Source of the DNA: Butyricicoccus pullicaecorum
GTDB taxonomy: Bacteria; Bacillota; Clostridia; Oscillospirales; Butyricicoccaceae
Assembly: GCA_021531865.1 (NCBI GenBank)
Contig: JAFBIW010000001.1
Coordinates: 248,001-312,000, forward strand
Direction: 5' to 3'
DNA: 64,000 bases
The notes beneath the pieces are model-generated. The model searched no databases. It saw only the letters and a program-made list of their open reading frames with translations, and had not been told where the DNA came from. Of the stretch, positions 43,793 to 52,657 are shown one piece after another. Each line of letters starts with the position of its first letter. The stretch's first letter is position 1. A program made the position numbers and the translations under genes.

Positions 43793-43828
43793 TTCTGACG
43801 GGTTCCGTCTTCCAAGCAGAACAAATCC

Positions 43829-43859
43829 GGGCGCGGGGAATCATCCCCGCGCCCGTTTT
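43829..43859 (+). terminator. Terminator after iolD
   Basis: GGGCGCGGGGA, ATCA, TCCCCGCGCCC, then GTTTTC. Confidence 0.82.
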
Positions 43860-43876
43860 CTGTCTTCATATAGCGC

Positions 43877-43914
43877 AAAAAGCCCCTCGGACGGTCGTCC
43901 GAAGGGCTTTCTTT
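43877..43914 (-). terminator. Terminator after the VOC gene
   Basis: AAAGCCCTTCGGACG pairs with CGTCCGAGGGGCTTT with T5 on the minus strand. Confidence 0.82.
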
Positions 43915-43920
43915 GTCTGT

Positions 43921-44349
43921 TTACAGGCGCGGCTCGTGCTCGCCCGCTTCAAAGTGCTCGATCAGCTCGATCAGCTCGCCGCTCGGGCCCTTGAAGAAGA
44001 TATTCTGCAGGCCGCCGAACAGCTTGGGCAGTACGACCGGCTCTTCCGTGCGGAAGGTGTCGAGACCCATTGCGCGCAGCTCGTTGACGACGAGGGGCAG
44101 ATCTTCGACCTCGATGGCAAAGTGCGGGATCACACCATCCTGCGTGGGCACGACGGTGCCGTCGCCCGGCTGGATCAGCTCGATCTCGAAATCGGCCAGC
44201 CGAACCATTGCCAGCAGGTTCACGCCGCCCGGCTTCTGCACGCTGTCGCGCGCGGTGCACTCGCCGCCCAGCGTCTCATAAAACGCGATACTCTTTTCCA
44301 TATCGGTGGTATAAACGGCGATATGCGCCAGTCCTTTAAAACTTCTCAT
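43921..44349 (-). CDS. VOC/glyoxalase superfamily protein
   Basis: A 142-residue VOC-fold protein: GLAHIAVYTTDMEKSIAFYETLGG, DFEIELIQPGD, VIPHFAIEVEDL and FKGPSGELIELIEHF, with metal-ligand positions (His and Glu) present. Members include glyoxalase I and methylmalonyl-CoA epimerase; a glyoxalase-like role would fit mgsA nearby, but this is inference. The start at 44349 has AAGGAAC upstream; the extra 60 in-frame codons overlap the aspS terminator and are rejected. Confidence 0.82.
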   Translation of the reverse strand: MRSFKGLAHIAVYTTDMEKSIAFYETLGGECTARDSVQKPGGVNLLAMVRLADFEIELIQPGDGTVVPTQDGVIPHFAIEVEDLPLVVNELRAMGLDTFRTEEPVVLPKLFGGLQNIFFKGPSGELIELIEHFEAGEHEPRL

Positions 44350-44419
44350 CAGCAGTTCCTTCTTTCTGGGATCGTTGCTATTTGCTCTTATTTTACCATA
44401 AAAGACCGGGAAAAGGAAG

Positions 44420-44450
44420 AAAAAAGCTGCCGCAAAAGCGACAGCTTTTC
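44420..44450 (-). terminator. Terminator after aspS
   Basis: AAGCTGTCGC, TTTT, GCGGCAGCTT (one wobble), then T6 on the minus strand. Confidence 0.82.
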
Positions 44451-44488
44451 TAATGCAAACGCAAAATGATTTGGCGAACCTGCTTTGT

Positions 44489-46264
44489 TTACTCGTCGTC
44501 CTTGACGATCGCGATGTGCAGCTCGTCAAGCTGCTTCTGCTCGACCGCGGAGGGCGCGTCCATCATCAGGTCCTGCGCGTTCTTGTTCATCGGGAACGGG
44601 ATGATCTCACGGATCGAATCCTCACCGGCCAGCAGCATGACCATACGGTCAACGCCGGGCGCGATGCCGGCGTGCGGGGGCGCACCGTAGCAGAACGCGT
44701 TGTACATGGCCGGGAACTTGGCCTTGACGTCGTCCTCACCCAGGCGGACAAGCTGGAAGGCCTTGACCATGATCTCGGGGTCGTGGTTGCGCACCGCGCC
44801 CGAGGACAGCTCGACGCCGTTGCAGACCAGATCGTACTGGAAGGCGGTGATGGTCAGCGGATCGACCTCGCCCGCCAGCGCCTTGTCAAGGATTTCGGCG
44901 CCGCCGTTCGGCATCGAGAAGGGGTTGTGGCAGAATTCCAGCTCACCCGACTCCTCACCGATCTCGTACATCGGGAAATCGACGATCCAGCAGAACGCAT
45001 AACGCTCGGCGTCCATGTGGTTCGGACACATCGCGCCCAGCTTGCTGCGCAGCACGCCCGCGGTCTTCTGGGCCGCGCCCTTCTTGCCGGCGGTCAGGCC
45101 GACGAAGGTGCCCGGCTTGAGGTCGAGCGCCGCAACGATCTCGTCCTTCTTGTCCTGCAGGAACTTGGCGATGCCGCCCGCGATTTCGCCCTTCTCGTCC
45201 AGCTTGAACCAGTAGGGCTTGCTGCCCGCCTGCACCTCAACGTCGGCACACAGCTTGTCGATCTGCTTGCGGGTGGCGGTGAAATCGGTGACGACGATGG
45301 CCTTGACGGTGTTGCCCTCGAACGGGCCGAAGCCACAGGAGCCGATGAGGTCGGTCACGTCGGTGACGGTCAGGTCGATGCGCAGGTCGGGCTTATCCGA
45401 GCCGTAGACCTCCATCGCCTCGGCGAAGGGGATGCGCTTGAACGGGGCGCTGGACGCGACGCTGTACTTGCCGTACTGGGCGAAGATGGGCGGCAGCACG
45501 TCCTCCAGAACGGCGAAAACGTCGTCCTGACCCGCGAAGGCCATCTCCATATCGAGCTGGTAGAACTCGCCGGGCGAACGGTCGCCGCGCGCGTCCTCGT
45601 CGCGGAAGCAGGGCGCGATCTGGAAGTAGCGGTCAAAACCGGCGGTCATGAGCAGCTGCTTGAACTGCTGGGGCGCCTGCGGCAGGGCGTAGAACTTGCC
45701 CGGATGCTTGCGGGCGGGCACCAGATAGTCGCGCGCGCCCTCGGGGGACGAAGCGGTCAGGATCGGAGTGGTGATCTCAAGGAAGCCGTGCGCGGTCATC
45801 GCGGCGCGCAGGGCGGAAACGACGTTGCAGCGCAGGACGATATTCTGCTTGACCTCGGGGTTGCGCAGGTCGAGGTAGCGGTACTTCAGACGCAGGGACT
45901 CGTCGGCCTCGCGGCTGCGACTGACCTGAAACGGCAGCTCGTTGTAGCGGCAGCGGCCCAGCACCTCGATCTTGGTCGGGACGACCTCGATGTCGCCGGT
46001 CGGCAGCTTGGGGTTCTTGCTGTCGCGCTCGCGGACGACGCCCTCGACCGAGATGGTGGACTCCTTGTTCAGGCCCTTGATTGCGGCCATCATTTCCTCG
46101 GTCTCAACAACGACCTGAGTGACGCCGTAAAAATCGCGCAGGATGACGAAGGCCAGATTGCTGCCGACCTCGCGCACGTTCTCCATCCAGCCGACGATCT
46201 TCACCGACTGGCCGACGTGCTCCATGCGCAGCTCATTGCAAGTATGGGTACGTGACTGAAACAT
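44489..46264 (-). CDS. aspS: Aspartyl-tRNA synthetase (bacterial type)
   Basis: Charges tRNA-Asp, and perhaps tRNA-Asn where AsnRS is absent. The 591 residues comprise an OB-fold anticodon domain (residues 1-110), class II motifs (FLEITTPILTASSPEGARDYLVP in part, QAPQQFKQLLM, FRDEDARGDRSPGEF), the bacterial GAD insertion and the GIAPGVDRMVMLL motif 3. AAAGGAAAATGAGTT precedes the ATG. It follows hisS by 50 bases with no terminator between, a common Firmicute pairing. Confidence 0.96.
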   Translation of the reverse strand: MFQSRTHTCNELRMEHVGQSVKIVGWMENVREVGSNLAFVILRDFYGVTQVVVETEEMMAAIKGLNKESTISVEGVVRERDSKNPKLPTGDIEVVPTKIEVLGRCRYNELPFQVSRSREADESLRLKYRYLDLRNPEVKQNIVLRCNVVSALRAAMTAHGFLEITTPILTASSPEGARDYLVPARKHPGKFYALPQAPQQFKQLLMTAGFDRYFQIAPCFRDEDARGDRSPGEFYQLDMEMAFAGQDDVFAVLEDVLPPIFAQYGKYSVASSAPFKRIPFAEAMEVYGSDKPDLRIDLTVTDVTDLIGSCGFGPFEGNTVKAIVVTDFTATRKQIDKLCADVEVQAGSKPYWFKLDEKGEIAGGIAKFLQDKKDEIVAALDLKPGTFVGLTAGKKGAAQKTAGVLRSKLGAMCPNHMDAERYAFCWIVDFPMYEIGEESGELEFCHNPFSMPNGGAEILDKALAGEVDPLTITAFQYDLVCNGVELSSGAVRNHDPEIMVKAFQLVRLGEDDVKAKFPAMYNAFCYGAPPHAGIAPGVDRMVMLLAGEDSIREIIPFPMNKNAQDLMMDAPSAVEQKQLDELHIAIVKDDE

Positions 46265-46314
46265 AACTCATTTTCCTTTACATAATATTGATGCGCGGGG
46301 AACAAATGCCGCGT

Positions 46315-47673
46315 TTACTTGTCCAGAATGACCGTACCGGCCGCACGCGCCGCCAGACCCGCGCGGATGCGGGCGAGCGCCTCGTCAAAACCGGTGTTGG
46401 TCTGCTCGCCGGTGGCCAGCTCCTTGAGGGCGACCACACCGTTCGCGATCTCGTCCTCGCCCATGAAGATGACATAGGGGATGGCGAGCTTATCGGCATA
46501 GGTGATCTTGGCCTTGAACTTCTTCTTTTCACAGTGGAGCTGGACGCGCACGCCGTTTTCACGCAGGCGGGTCGCCAGTTCGATCGCCGGGCTGAGGTCG
46601 TCGGTCATCGGCAGGATGAGCACGTCGGCCGGGGACGGCGGCGGGTTATCGTTCAGGTACTGCTTGTCCTGCAGGACGAAGAACAGGCGGGTCAGGCCGA
46701 TCGAGATGCCCACGCCGGGCAGCTTCTTATCGGTGTAATACTCGGCCAGATTGTCGTAGCGGCCGCCCGAGCAGATCGAGCCGATCTCGGGGTGGTCGAG
46801 CATGGTGGTCTCGTAGACCGTGCCGGTGTAGTAGTCGAGGCCGCGCGCGATGGTCAGGTCGATCTCGAAGTGGTCGGCCGGAACGCCGAAGGCCTCCATG
46901 TACCGGGCGACCGTGCCCAGCTCCTCGATGCCCTGATCGAGCACGTCGTTCTTGCCCTTGTACTGCTCGAGCATGGTCAGGATGCCCTGCGTGCCGCCCT
47001 CGATCGTGATGAACTCCAGGATTTCGTCCGCCTGCTCAGCCGACGCACCGCAGTCCTCGACAAGAATTTCGCGCACCTTGTCCGCGCCGATCTTCTCGAG
47101 CTTGTCGATCGTGCGCATGACGTCGCCCGCGCGCTCGGTCAGACCGAGCATGGCGAAGAAGCCGTTTAACACCTTGCGGTTGTTGATGCGGATCTTGAAG
47201 CGCTTGAGACCCATGCGGGAGAAGGTCTTGTAGATGATCGAGGGGATCTCGGCCTCGTTGATGATGTCGAGCTGGCCGTCGCCGATGATGTCGATATCGG
47301 CCTGATAGAACTCGCGGAAGCGGCCGCGCTGGGCGCGCTCACCGCGGTAGACCTTGCCGATCTGGAAGCGGCGGAAGGGGAAAGCGAGCTGACCGTAGTT
47401 GAGCGCGACGTACTTGGCCAACGGAACGGTCAGGTCAAAGCGCATGGCGAGGTCGCTGTCGCCCTTCTGGAAGCGGTAAATCTGCTTTTCGGTCTCGCCG
47501 CCGCCCTTGGCAAGCAGCACCTCGGACGATTCGAGCACCGGGGTGTCGAGCGGATAAAAGCCGTACAGCGCGTAGGTCTCGCGCAGGATCTGCATCATGC
47601 GCTCCATCTGAGCCTGCGGCGCGGGCAGCAGCTCCATGAAGCCGGACAGGGTTCTGGGTTTGATTTTCTCCAT
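46315..47673 (-). CDS. hisS: Histidyl-tRNA synthetase
   Basis: Charges tRNA-His. The 452 residues include motif 1 (PLDTPVLESSEVLLAKGGGETEKQIYRF in part), RFDLTVPLAKYVA, motif 2 FRRFQIGKVYRGERAQRGRFREF, the histidine-specific ARGLDYYTGTVYE, SGGRYDNL and GVGISIGLTRLF, and a C-terminal anticodon domain. TAGGAG lies upstream of the ATG. No T-box was recognised before it; two terminators of the preceding gene end 21 bases or more upstream. Confidence 0.96.
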   Translation of the reverse strand: MEKIKPRTLSGFMELLPAPQAQMERMMQILRETYALYGFYPLDTPVLESSEVLLAKGGGETEKQIYRFQKGDSDLAMRFDLTVPLAKYVALNYGQLAFPFRRFQIGKVYRGERAQRGRFREFYQADIDIIGDGQLDIINEAEIPSIIYKTFSRMGLKRFKIRINNRKVLNGFFAMLGLTERAGDVMRTIDKLEKIGADKVREILVEDCGASAEQADEILEFITIEGGTQGILTMLEQYKGKNDVLDQGIEELGTVARYMEAFGVPADHFEIDLTIARGLDYYTGTVYETTMLDHPEIGSICSGGRYDNLAEYYTDKKLPGVGISIGLTRLFFVLQDKQYLNDNPPPSPADVLILPMTDDLSPAIELATRLRENGVRVQLHCEKKKFKAKITYADKLAIPYVIFMGEDEIANGVVALKELATGEQTNTGFDEALARIRAGLAARAAGTVILDK

Positions 47674-47725
47674 CTTGTTTCTAAACTCCTATATGATCCT
47701 TAATTTTGAATGCTCGGAAGTACGC

Positions 47726-47752
47726 AAAAATGCCGCGCAGGCGGCATAAAAA
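47726..47752 (-). terminator. Second terminator between mgsA and hisS
   Basis: ATGCCGC, CTGC, GCGGCAT then TTTT on the minus strand. It lies directly before hisS, so an attenuator role is possible. Confidence 0.7.
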
Positions 47753-47770
47753 GGGAGAAGGATCGCAATA

Positions 47771-47797
47771 AACGGCCCGCCCTGCGGGCGGGCCGTC
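47771..47797 (-). terminator. Terminator after mgsA
   Basis: ACGGCCCGCCC, short loop, GGGCGGGCCGT then TTTATT on the minus strand. Confidence 0.8.
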
Positions 47798-47812
47798 CGT
47801 GATCCGAAAAAC

Positions 47813-48220
47813 TCAGCGCGACTTGGGGTTGACGATATTGCGCCAGTCAAGGTCGCCGCGATCCAGACCGAGAATGAGCATCTCAGCCGTGGCGGCGTTG
47901 GTCGCGATCGGGATATTGTGCATGTCGCACAGCCGGGCCAGCACATGTACGTCCGGCTCGTACTGGCTGTTCGACATGGGGTCGCGGAAAAACAGCACAA
48001 GGTCGATCTCGTTATAGGAAACGCGCGCGGAGATCTGCTCCTCGCCGCCCTGCATACCGGGCAGGTATCGCTCGATCTTCAGGCCGGTCGCCTCAGCGAC
48101 CAGCTTGCCGGTCGTACCGGTGGCGCACAGGTTATGCTTTGCGAGGATGCCGCAGTATGCCATACAGAACTGAACCATCAGTTCCTTCTTGCGGTCGTGC
48201 GCGATGAGTGCAATATTCAT
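47813..48220 (-). CDS. mgsA: Methylglyoxal synthase
   Basis: Converts dihydroxyacetone phosphate to methylglyoxal and phosphate, a glycolytic overflow bypass. The 135 residues show MNIALIAHDRKKELM, the phosphate-binding CATGTTGKLVAEATGL, PGMQGGEEQI, LFFRDPM and IPIATNAATAEMLI. The start at 48220 has AAGGAGAGAG about 9-14 bases upstream; 23 further in-frame codons are not family-like. It follows the MinD-like gene by 85 bases. Confidence 0.96.
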   Translation of the reverse strand: MNIALIAHDRKKELMVQFCMAYCGILAKHNLCATGTTGKLVAEATGLKIERYLPGMQGGEEQISARVSYNEIDLVLFFRDPMSNSQYEPDVHVLARLCDMHNIPIATNAATAEMLILGLDRGDLDWRNIVNPKSR

Positions 48221-48305
48221 AAAACGATGCTCTCTCCTTTCAAAGTGGGGACATAACTCTCTCTTCCGTGTGGGGACGGTTTCGGCCAAAAGGGGCCGGG
48301 AAGAT

Positions 48306-49046
48306 TCAGAATTTCATCAGCGGCAGCCGTTCACCCTCGAGCCGCCGGGCGATGTTGCGGTATGCCTGCGCCGCGCCGGTCTTTTTGACCTGCACGACGC
48401 TCTTTCCGCTGCCCGCGCAGGCGATGACGTCCTCGTCCTCGGGGACGAGGCCGAGCAGCGGCAGACCGGCGGCGTCCATCACGTCGTCGATGTTGGCCGC
48501 CAGACCGTGACGGATCAGGCGGGGACGGACGCGGTTGACCACCAGCCGGATGCGCATGATGCAGGACTGCTCCATCCTGCGGGCGACGCGCTCCGCGCCG
48601 CGGATCGAGGCGGGATCAGGCATGGTGACGACGATGCCCTGCGTCGCAATGTGCGCGTAGAGGGAAAGCTCCTCGGGCAGACCGGCCGGGCCGTCGATCA
48701 GCAGATAGTCAAAGCCAGCTTCATCCGCCGAACGGGACAGGTGCTCCATCTGCGCGTTTGTCAGCGTGGGCGGCTCGGCAGGGGCAGTCAGCAGGTGCAG
48801 TCCGGCGATGACCGGATGGGCTGCCGCCGCGCGGGTCAGGGGCACGGTGTCCCGTGCGGCATCCGCGAAGGAAAAGACGGCCGCGTCGCTCATGCCGAGG
48901 ACAAGATCAAGGTTGCGCAGGCCGCAGTCCCCGTCCATGACGAGCACTTTTCTGCCGAGCTGCGCGAGTGCTGCGCCGGCCGACGCGGTCAGAGATGTTT
49001 TTCCCGTGCCGCCCTTGCCGGACGCAATCAGAATGACCTTGAGCAT
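48306..49046 (-). CDS. MinD/ParA-family ATPase
   Basis: A 246-residue P-loop ATPase with the deviant Walker A motif ASGKGGTGKTSLTA (signature lysine), VLVMDGDCGLRNLDLVLG, LLIDGPAGL and a basic, amphipathic C-terminus (AYRNIARRLEGERL) like a MinD membrane-targeting helix. MinD positions the division septum with MinC, and MinE or MinJ/DivIVA. Neither minC nor minE is adjacent. It follows the mre/mrdA operon but has its own promoter. The start follows GGGAGGAACT. Confidence 0.88.
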   Translation of the reverse strand: MLKVILIASGKGGTGKTSLTASAGAALAQLGRKVLVMDGDCGLRNLDLVLGMSDAAVFSFADAARDTVPLTRAAAAHPVIAGLHLLTAPAEPPTLTNAQMEHLSRSADEAGFDYLLIDGPAGLPEELSLYAHIATQGIVVTMPDPASIRGAERVARRMEQSCIMRIRLVVNRVRPRLIRHGLAANIDDVMDAAGLPLLGLVPEDEDVIACAGSGKSVVQVKKTGAAQAYRNIARRLEGERLPLMKF

Positions 49047-49080
49047 AGTTCCTCCCAAACGATAAATGCAGTTCAATATC

Positions 49081-49109
49081 AGTATAAAACAAAACCAAGC
49101 CGATGACAA
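49081..49109 (-). promoter_or_regulatory. Promoter of the MinD-like gene
   Basis: Minus strand -35 TTGTCA (49104-49109), 17-base spacer, -10 TATACT (49081-49086). Confidence 0.7.
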
Positions 49110-49144
49110 GAGTTTCAGCCGATTTTTTACGAAAAACCGATGGT

Positions 49145-51229
49145 TTACCGCTGCAGGGTGTTCTCCGCCGGGACGTTGTCCACGTTGCCCTCGCCCTGAA
49201 AATACGCGTCGAAAATGTCGCGCGCGACCGGCGCCATCTCAGAGCCGTGACCCGCGCACTCGCCCACGATGGCGACCGCGATCTGCGGGTCGTCCGCCGG
49301 GGCGTAGCCGATGAAAACGCCGTGGTCGTTGCCGTTTCCGCCCCAATAGGCGGTCGCGCCGTGCTGGGCGGTACCGGTTTTGGCGGCGATGGAGATCGGG
49401 TAATTGGCGAAGGTGCGCGCGGCGGTACCGCCCTCCTCGGCAACGGCCTGCATGGCCTTCTGTACGACCGCAAGGTTGTTCGGGTTGAGCTCGAGATCCT
49501 CCGCGACGGTCGGCTGGTTGTCGACGATCGTGCGGCTGTAATCATAGGATTTGATGTTCTTGAGGATGGTCGGCTGGTAGCGCACGCCGCCGTTTGCGAT
49601 CGTCGCGGTGTAGACGGCGAGCTGGAGCGGAGTCATGGCGTTGTCGCCCTGGCCGATGGCCGACTGGACGACGTCGCCCGGCATCCACTTGTTGTAGGTC
49701 GGCACGGCCTCGAGCATCCTGGCGCGGTTCTCCGGGCCGGCCGCCGAACCGACCGATTCGCCCAATTCGATGCCGGTTTTCTCGCCGAAGCCGAACTTAT
49801 GCGCCCATTCCTCGATCTTGGGGCCGGTCAGCAGATAACCGGTCTCATAAAAATAGATATTGCACGATTTCTGGATGGCCTTCGTCAGATCCTCCACGCC
49901 GTGCCAGCCCATGCAGCGGAAGGTGCGGGACTGGAAGCGGGTGTAATAGTGGTTGCAGGTCATGAGCGTCTTGGGCGTGATGACCCCCTCCTCCAGACCG
50001 GCAATCGCAATCATGGGCTTATAGGTCGAGCCGGGCTGATAGGCCTCCTTGAAGGCGCGGTTTCGCAGCGGGGCGAGCGGATCGTTGTAATTCGTCTCGT
50101 AGGTCTCGTTGAAGGTGATCTGGCTGTAGGTCGGATAATTGGCCGCGGCCAGCACCTCGCCCTGCATGTTGACGACGACGGCCGCGCCGCCGCGTGCGCC
50201 CGAAATGGCGGGCAGATGGGCGGCAAGCGATTCCTCGGCCGCCTTTTGCAGCTCGATGTCGATCGTCAGTACGACGTTGCTGCCCGGCTGGGGCGCGGCC
50301 GCCTCGACCGTACCCGTGACCTCGCCGGTCACGTCGGTGTCGACCAGTCTGCTGCCGCTCTGACCGTGCAGGTATTTCTCAAACGCGTATTCCGCGCCGT
50401 CCTTGCCCACAATGTCATTCATCGAGTAGCCGCGCGCCTTGTAATTCTCGCCCTCGGCCCAGTCCTCCTTGTAGATGATGCCGGTGCGGCCCAGAAGCTG
50501 GGCGGCGTAGTCGGTCTCGTAGACGCGCTCGGTCGAGGTCTCGACGTTGACGCCCCGGAAGACGTCATGCCGCTCCTTGATCTTGGCGATGAGGTCCATC
50601 GAAACGTCCTCGATCAGAATGAAGGGATTGTAGCGCGAGAACTGGGCGATATCCATGCGGTAGCGCTGATCCAGAATGGTGCGGATGTTGCCGGACGCAT
50701 AAGACGGATTGATATTGTAATACGTCTGCAAAATCCGGAGCACCGTGCCCGCATCCAGCTCCTCCGCCTCTTTGACATGATAGCTCGACAGCTTCATCGC
50801 CTTGGCCTTACCGTTCATATAGCTCATGAGCGCGGTGTAGGCCTTGTCCTCGGCGCCGCAGGTGAAGGCATACGGCTCCTCCTTGGTGATGGGCAGCTCG
50901 GTCGGCATGGCCTTGCCGCTCGAAACGATGAGCTGGGTGAGCTGTAACAGAATATCGTTCTGGTTTTCATGATCCCAATAGGCGTAATCCAGACGGATGG
51001 AGTAGATCGACCGGTTGGTGACCAGTGCGCGGCCATAGCGGTCGAGGATCTCGCCGCGCGCGGCCGAAACGACGCTCGTGGTGGTCAGATGCCGCTCGGC
51101 CTTCTCGCGGTACTGCTCGCCGTTGATGATCTGTAAGGAGTACAGACCGGCCGCCGCCAGCCCGCACAGCACGGTCAGCACGAGGAAGAGCGCGATCAGG
51201 CGGCGCAGAAGTTTTGCTTTGTTATCCAT
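49145..51229 (-). CDS. mrdA: Penicillin-binding protein 2 (elongasome transpeptidase)
   Basis: Class B PBP that cross-links peptidoglycan during cell elongation. The 694 residues have one N-terminal membrane helix (about 10-33), the dimerisation segment with ARGEILDRYGRALVTN, and the transpeptidase domain with active-site SxxK (Ser401 in GSTYKP), SCN (455-457) and KTGTA (616-620). An NYPTYSQITFN segment is typical of PBP2. It ends the zapA-to-mrdA operon, 10 bases after mreD. rodA is not in the window. Confidence 0.94.
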   Translation of the reverse strand: MDNKAKLLRRLIALFLVLTVLCGLAAAGLYSLQIINGEQYREKAERHLTTTSVVSAARGEILDRYGRALVTNRSIYSIRLDYAYWDHENQNDILLQLTQLIVSSGKAMPTELPITKEEPYAFTCGAEDKAYTALMSYMNGKAKAMKLSSYHVKEAEELDAGTVLRILQTYYNINPSYASGNIRTILDQRYRMDIAQFSRYNPFILIEDVSMDLIAKIKERHDVFRGVNVETSTERVYETDYAAQLLGRTGIIYKEDWAEGENYKARGYSMNDIVGKDGAEYAFEKYLHGQSGSRLVDTDVTGEVTGTVEAAAPQPGSNVVLTIDIELQKAAEESLAAHLPAISGARGGAAVVVNMQGEVLAAANYPTYSQITFNETYETNYNDPLAPLRNRAFKEAYQPGSTYKPMIAIAGLEEGVITPKTLMTCNHYYTRFQSRTFRCMGWHGVEDLTKAIQKSCNIYFYETGYLLTGPKIEEWAHKFGFGEKTGIELGESVGSAAGPENRARMLEAVPTYNKWMPGDVVQSAIGQGDNAMTPLQLAVYTATIANGGVRYQPTILKNIKSYDYSRTIVDNQPTVAEDLELNPNNLAVVQKAMQAVAEEGGTAARTFANYPISIAAKTGTAQHGATAYWGGNGNDHGVFIGYAPADDPQIAVAIVGECAGHGSEMAPVARDIFDAYFQGEGNVDNVPAENTLQR

Positions 51230-51239
51230 TCGGGGAACC

Positions 51240-51755
51240 TCATTTCAGGCGGTCGAACCGGCGCGCGATCCGGAGCGCCGGCAGGTAGATCAGGGGAGAC
51301 AGGACGACGGCGGCGAGGATTTCGCCGTACATCGCCTTGAGGAAGGGCAGCACCGGATAGCCCGTGCCGATCAGAGCGGCCAGCATGAACTGCAAGCCGC
51401 GCAGCACCAGCATCCCGCCCGCCGTCAGCAGCAGATGGGAGGGCCAGATGCGGCGCAGATAGCGTCCGCCGACCGCGCCCGCCAGCGCGCCGAACAGCAT
51501 AAAATACAGCGGATACAGGCCCTCGATCCCCGCGCCGCTGACGTCGTACAGCAGGCCGGTCATGAGACCGACCGCCGCGCCGACCGCCGGGTCTTCCATC
51601 AGGGCGACCGCCGCCGGGATGCAGCACAGCACGTCGATGCGCACGCCGAACAGTTGCAGGCGGCACAGGCCGGTCGCGGTCTCCAGCAGGTAGCAGACGA
51701 GCAGAAACAGGGTATAGGTCAGGATTTTGACCCCTGTGGTGTGTTCTCTTTGCAT
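51240..51755 (-). CDS. mreD: Rod-shape-determining protein MreD
   Basis: A 171-residue membrane protein with five to six hydrophobic segments. LLETATGLCRLQLFGVRIDVLCCIPAAVALMEDP and GLLYDVSGAGIEGLYPLYFML fit MreD, the membrane partner of MreC and PBP2 in the elongasome. Identification rests partly on position, since MreD is poorly conserved. It is 10 bases from both neighbours. Confidence 0.86.
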   Translation of the reverse strand: MQREHTTGVKILTYTLFLLVCYLLETATGLCRLQLFGVRIDVLCCIPAAVALMEDPAVGAAVGLMTGLLYDVSGAGIEGLYPLYFMLFGALAGAVGGRYLRRIWPSHLLLTAGGMLVLRGLQFMLAALIGTGYPVLPFLKAMYGEILAAVVLSPLIYLPALRIARRFDRLK

Positions 51756-51765
51756 GGCCGCGCCC

Positions 51766-52644
51766 TCACTCCGCCGCTGCCGGCTGGTCTTCCGGCTGAG
51801 CCGGTTCGGCCTGCGTCTCGGTCAGGCCGGTGATGATGTAGACGTGGCTGACGGTTTCGGGATCGACGAAGGGACGGATGACCGCGTAGTTGTTCATGCC
51901 GCTTTCCTCGATCATGACCCGCTCGACCGTGCCGATCATGACGCCCTTGGGGAAGACGCCGCCCTCGCCCGAGGTCTGGATCGTGTCGCCGATGACGACG
52001 TCGCTGTCCTTGGACAGGTAGGACAGGCGGAGCATCCCCTCGCCCATCAGCTCATAGTCGCCCTGCGCCACGCCGGTCTCCCGGGTGCGGGTGACGAGCG
52101 CGCCCGCCATCATGTTGGTGTCGAGCAGGGTCGTGACCTCGCTGTACGTGGGCGCGGCCAGCGAGACATAGCCGACCATGCCCTCGCTCGTGACGACAAG
52201 ATCGTTTTTCTCGACGCCGGCCGACGAGCCCTTGTCGATCGAGATCGTCGTCGCCCATTCGCCGGGCGACCGGGCGATGACCTCGGCCATGTCGTAGGTA
52301 AACTGCGGATTTTCCTTGATGAGACCGGTCAAAACGCGCAGCCGCTCGTTCTCGTCGAGCGCCTCCTGCGCGTCGCGCACGGTCTGCTCGAGCTGGGCAA
52401 CCTTTTGACGAAGCTGCTCATTTTCGGCCTCGAGCGCGTCAAACGCGTTGAAGTGGTCGATCAGATGTGCCGCCTTGCCCTCCACAAAGGATACGCCCTT
52501 CTGGAACGGCGACAGGACGGTGCCGATGGCCGCGGTAACCGGAGAGGACTCCCCGGCGACGGCGGTATAGGCGGCAAGCCCGAGGCAGGCTGCCGCGATG
52601 AGCAGCAGCACGGCCACAAGGCGCGTTGAAAACAAATTTCGCAA
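51766..52644 (-). CDS. mreC: Rod-shape-determining protein MreC
   Basis: A 292-residue bitopic protein: one membrane helix near the N-terminus, a coiled coil (about 65-100, with ALEAENEQLRQKVAQLEQTV), and the extracytoplasmic double beta-barrel with SPGEWATTISIDKGSSAGVEKNDLV. MreC activates PBP2. The only well-placed start is the TTG at 52644, after AAGGAGAGGAACCCA; the upstream in-frame codons overlap maf. mreB is absent from the cluster and presumably elsewhere. Confidence 0.92.
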   Translation of the reverse strand: MRNLFSTRLVAVLLLIAAACLGLAAYTAVAGESSPVTAAIGTVLSPFQKGVSFVEGKAAHLIDHFNAFDALEAENEQLRQKVAQLEQTVRDAQEALDENERLRVLTGLIKENPQFTYDMAEVIARSPGEWATTISIDKGSSAGVEKNDLVVTSEGMVGYVSLAAPTYSEVTTLLDTNMMAGALVTRTRETGVAQGDYELMGEGMLRLSYLSKDSDVVIGDTIQTSGEGGVFPKGVMIGTVERVMIEESGMNNYAVIRPFVDPETVSHVYIITGLTETQAEPAQPEDQPAAAE

Positions 52645-52657
52645 TGGGTTCCTCTCC

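Noticed and set aside
44453-46255. 600-codon frame antisense to aspS
   Set aside because: Shadow frame without motifs or a start signal.
47674-47812. T-box leader for hisS
   Set aside because: Two hairpins precede hisS, but the AGGGTGGNACCGCG motif is absent; they fit terminators of mgsA.
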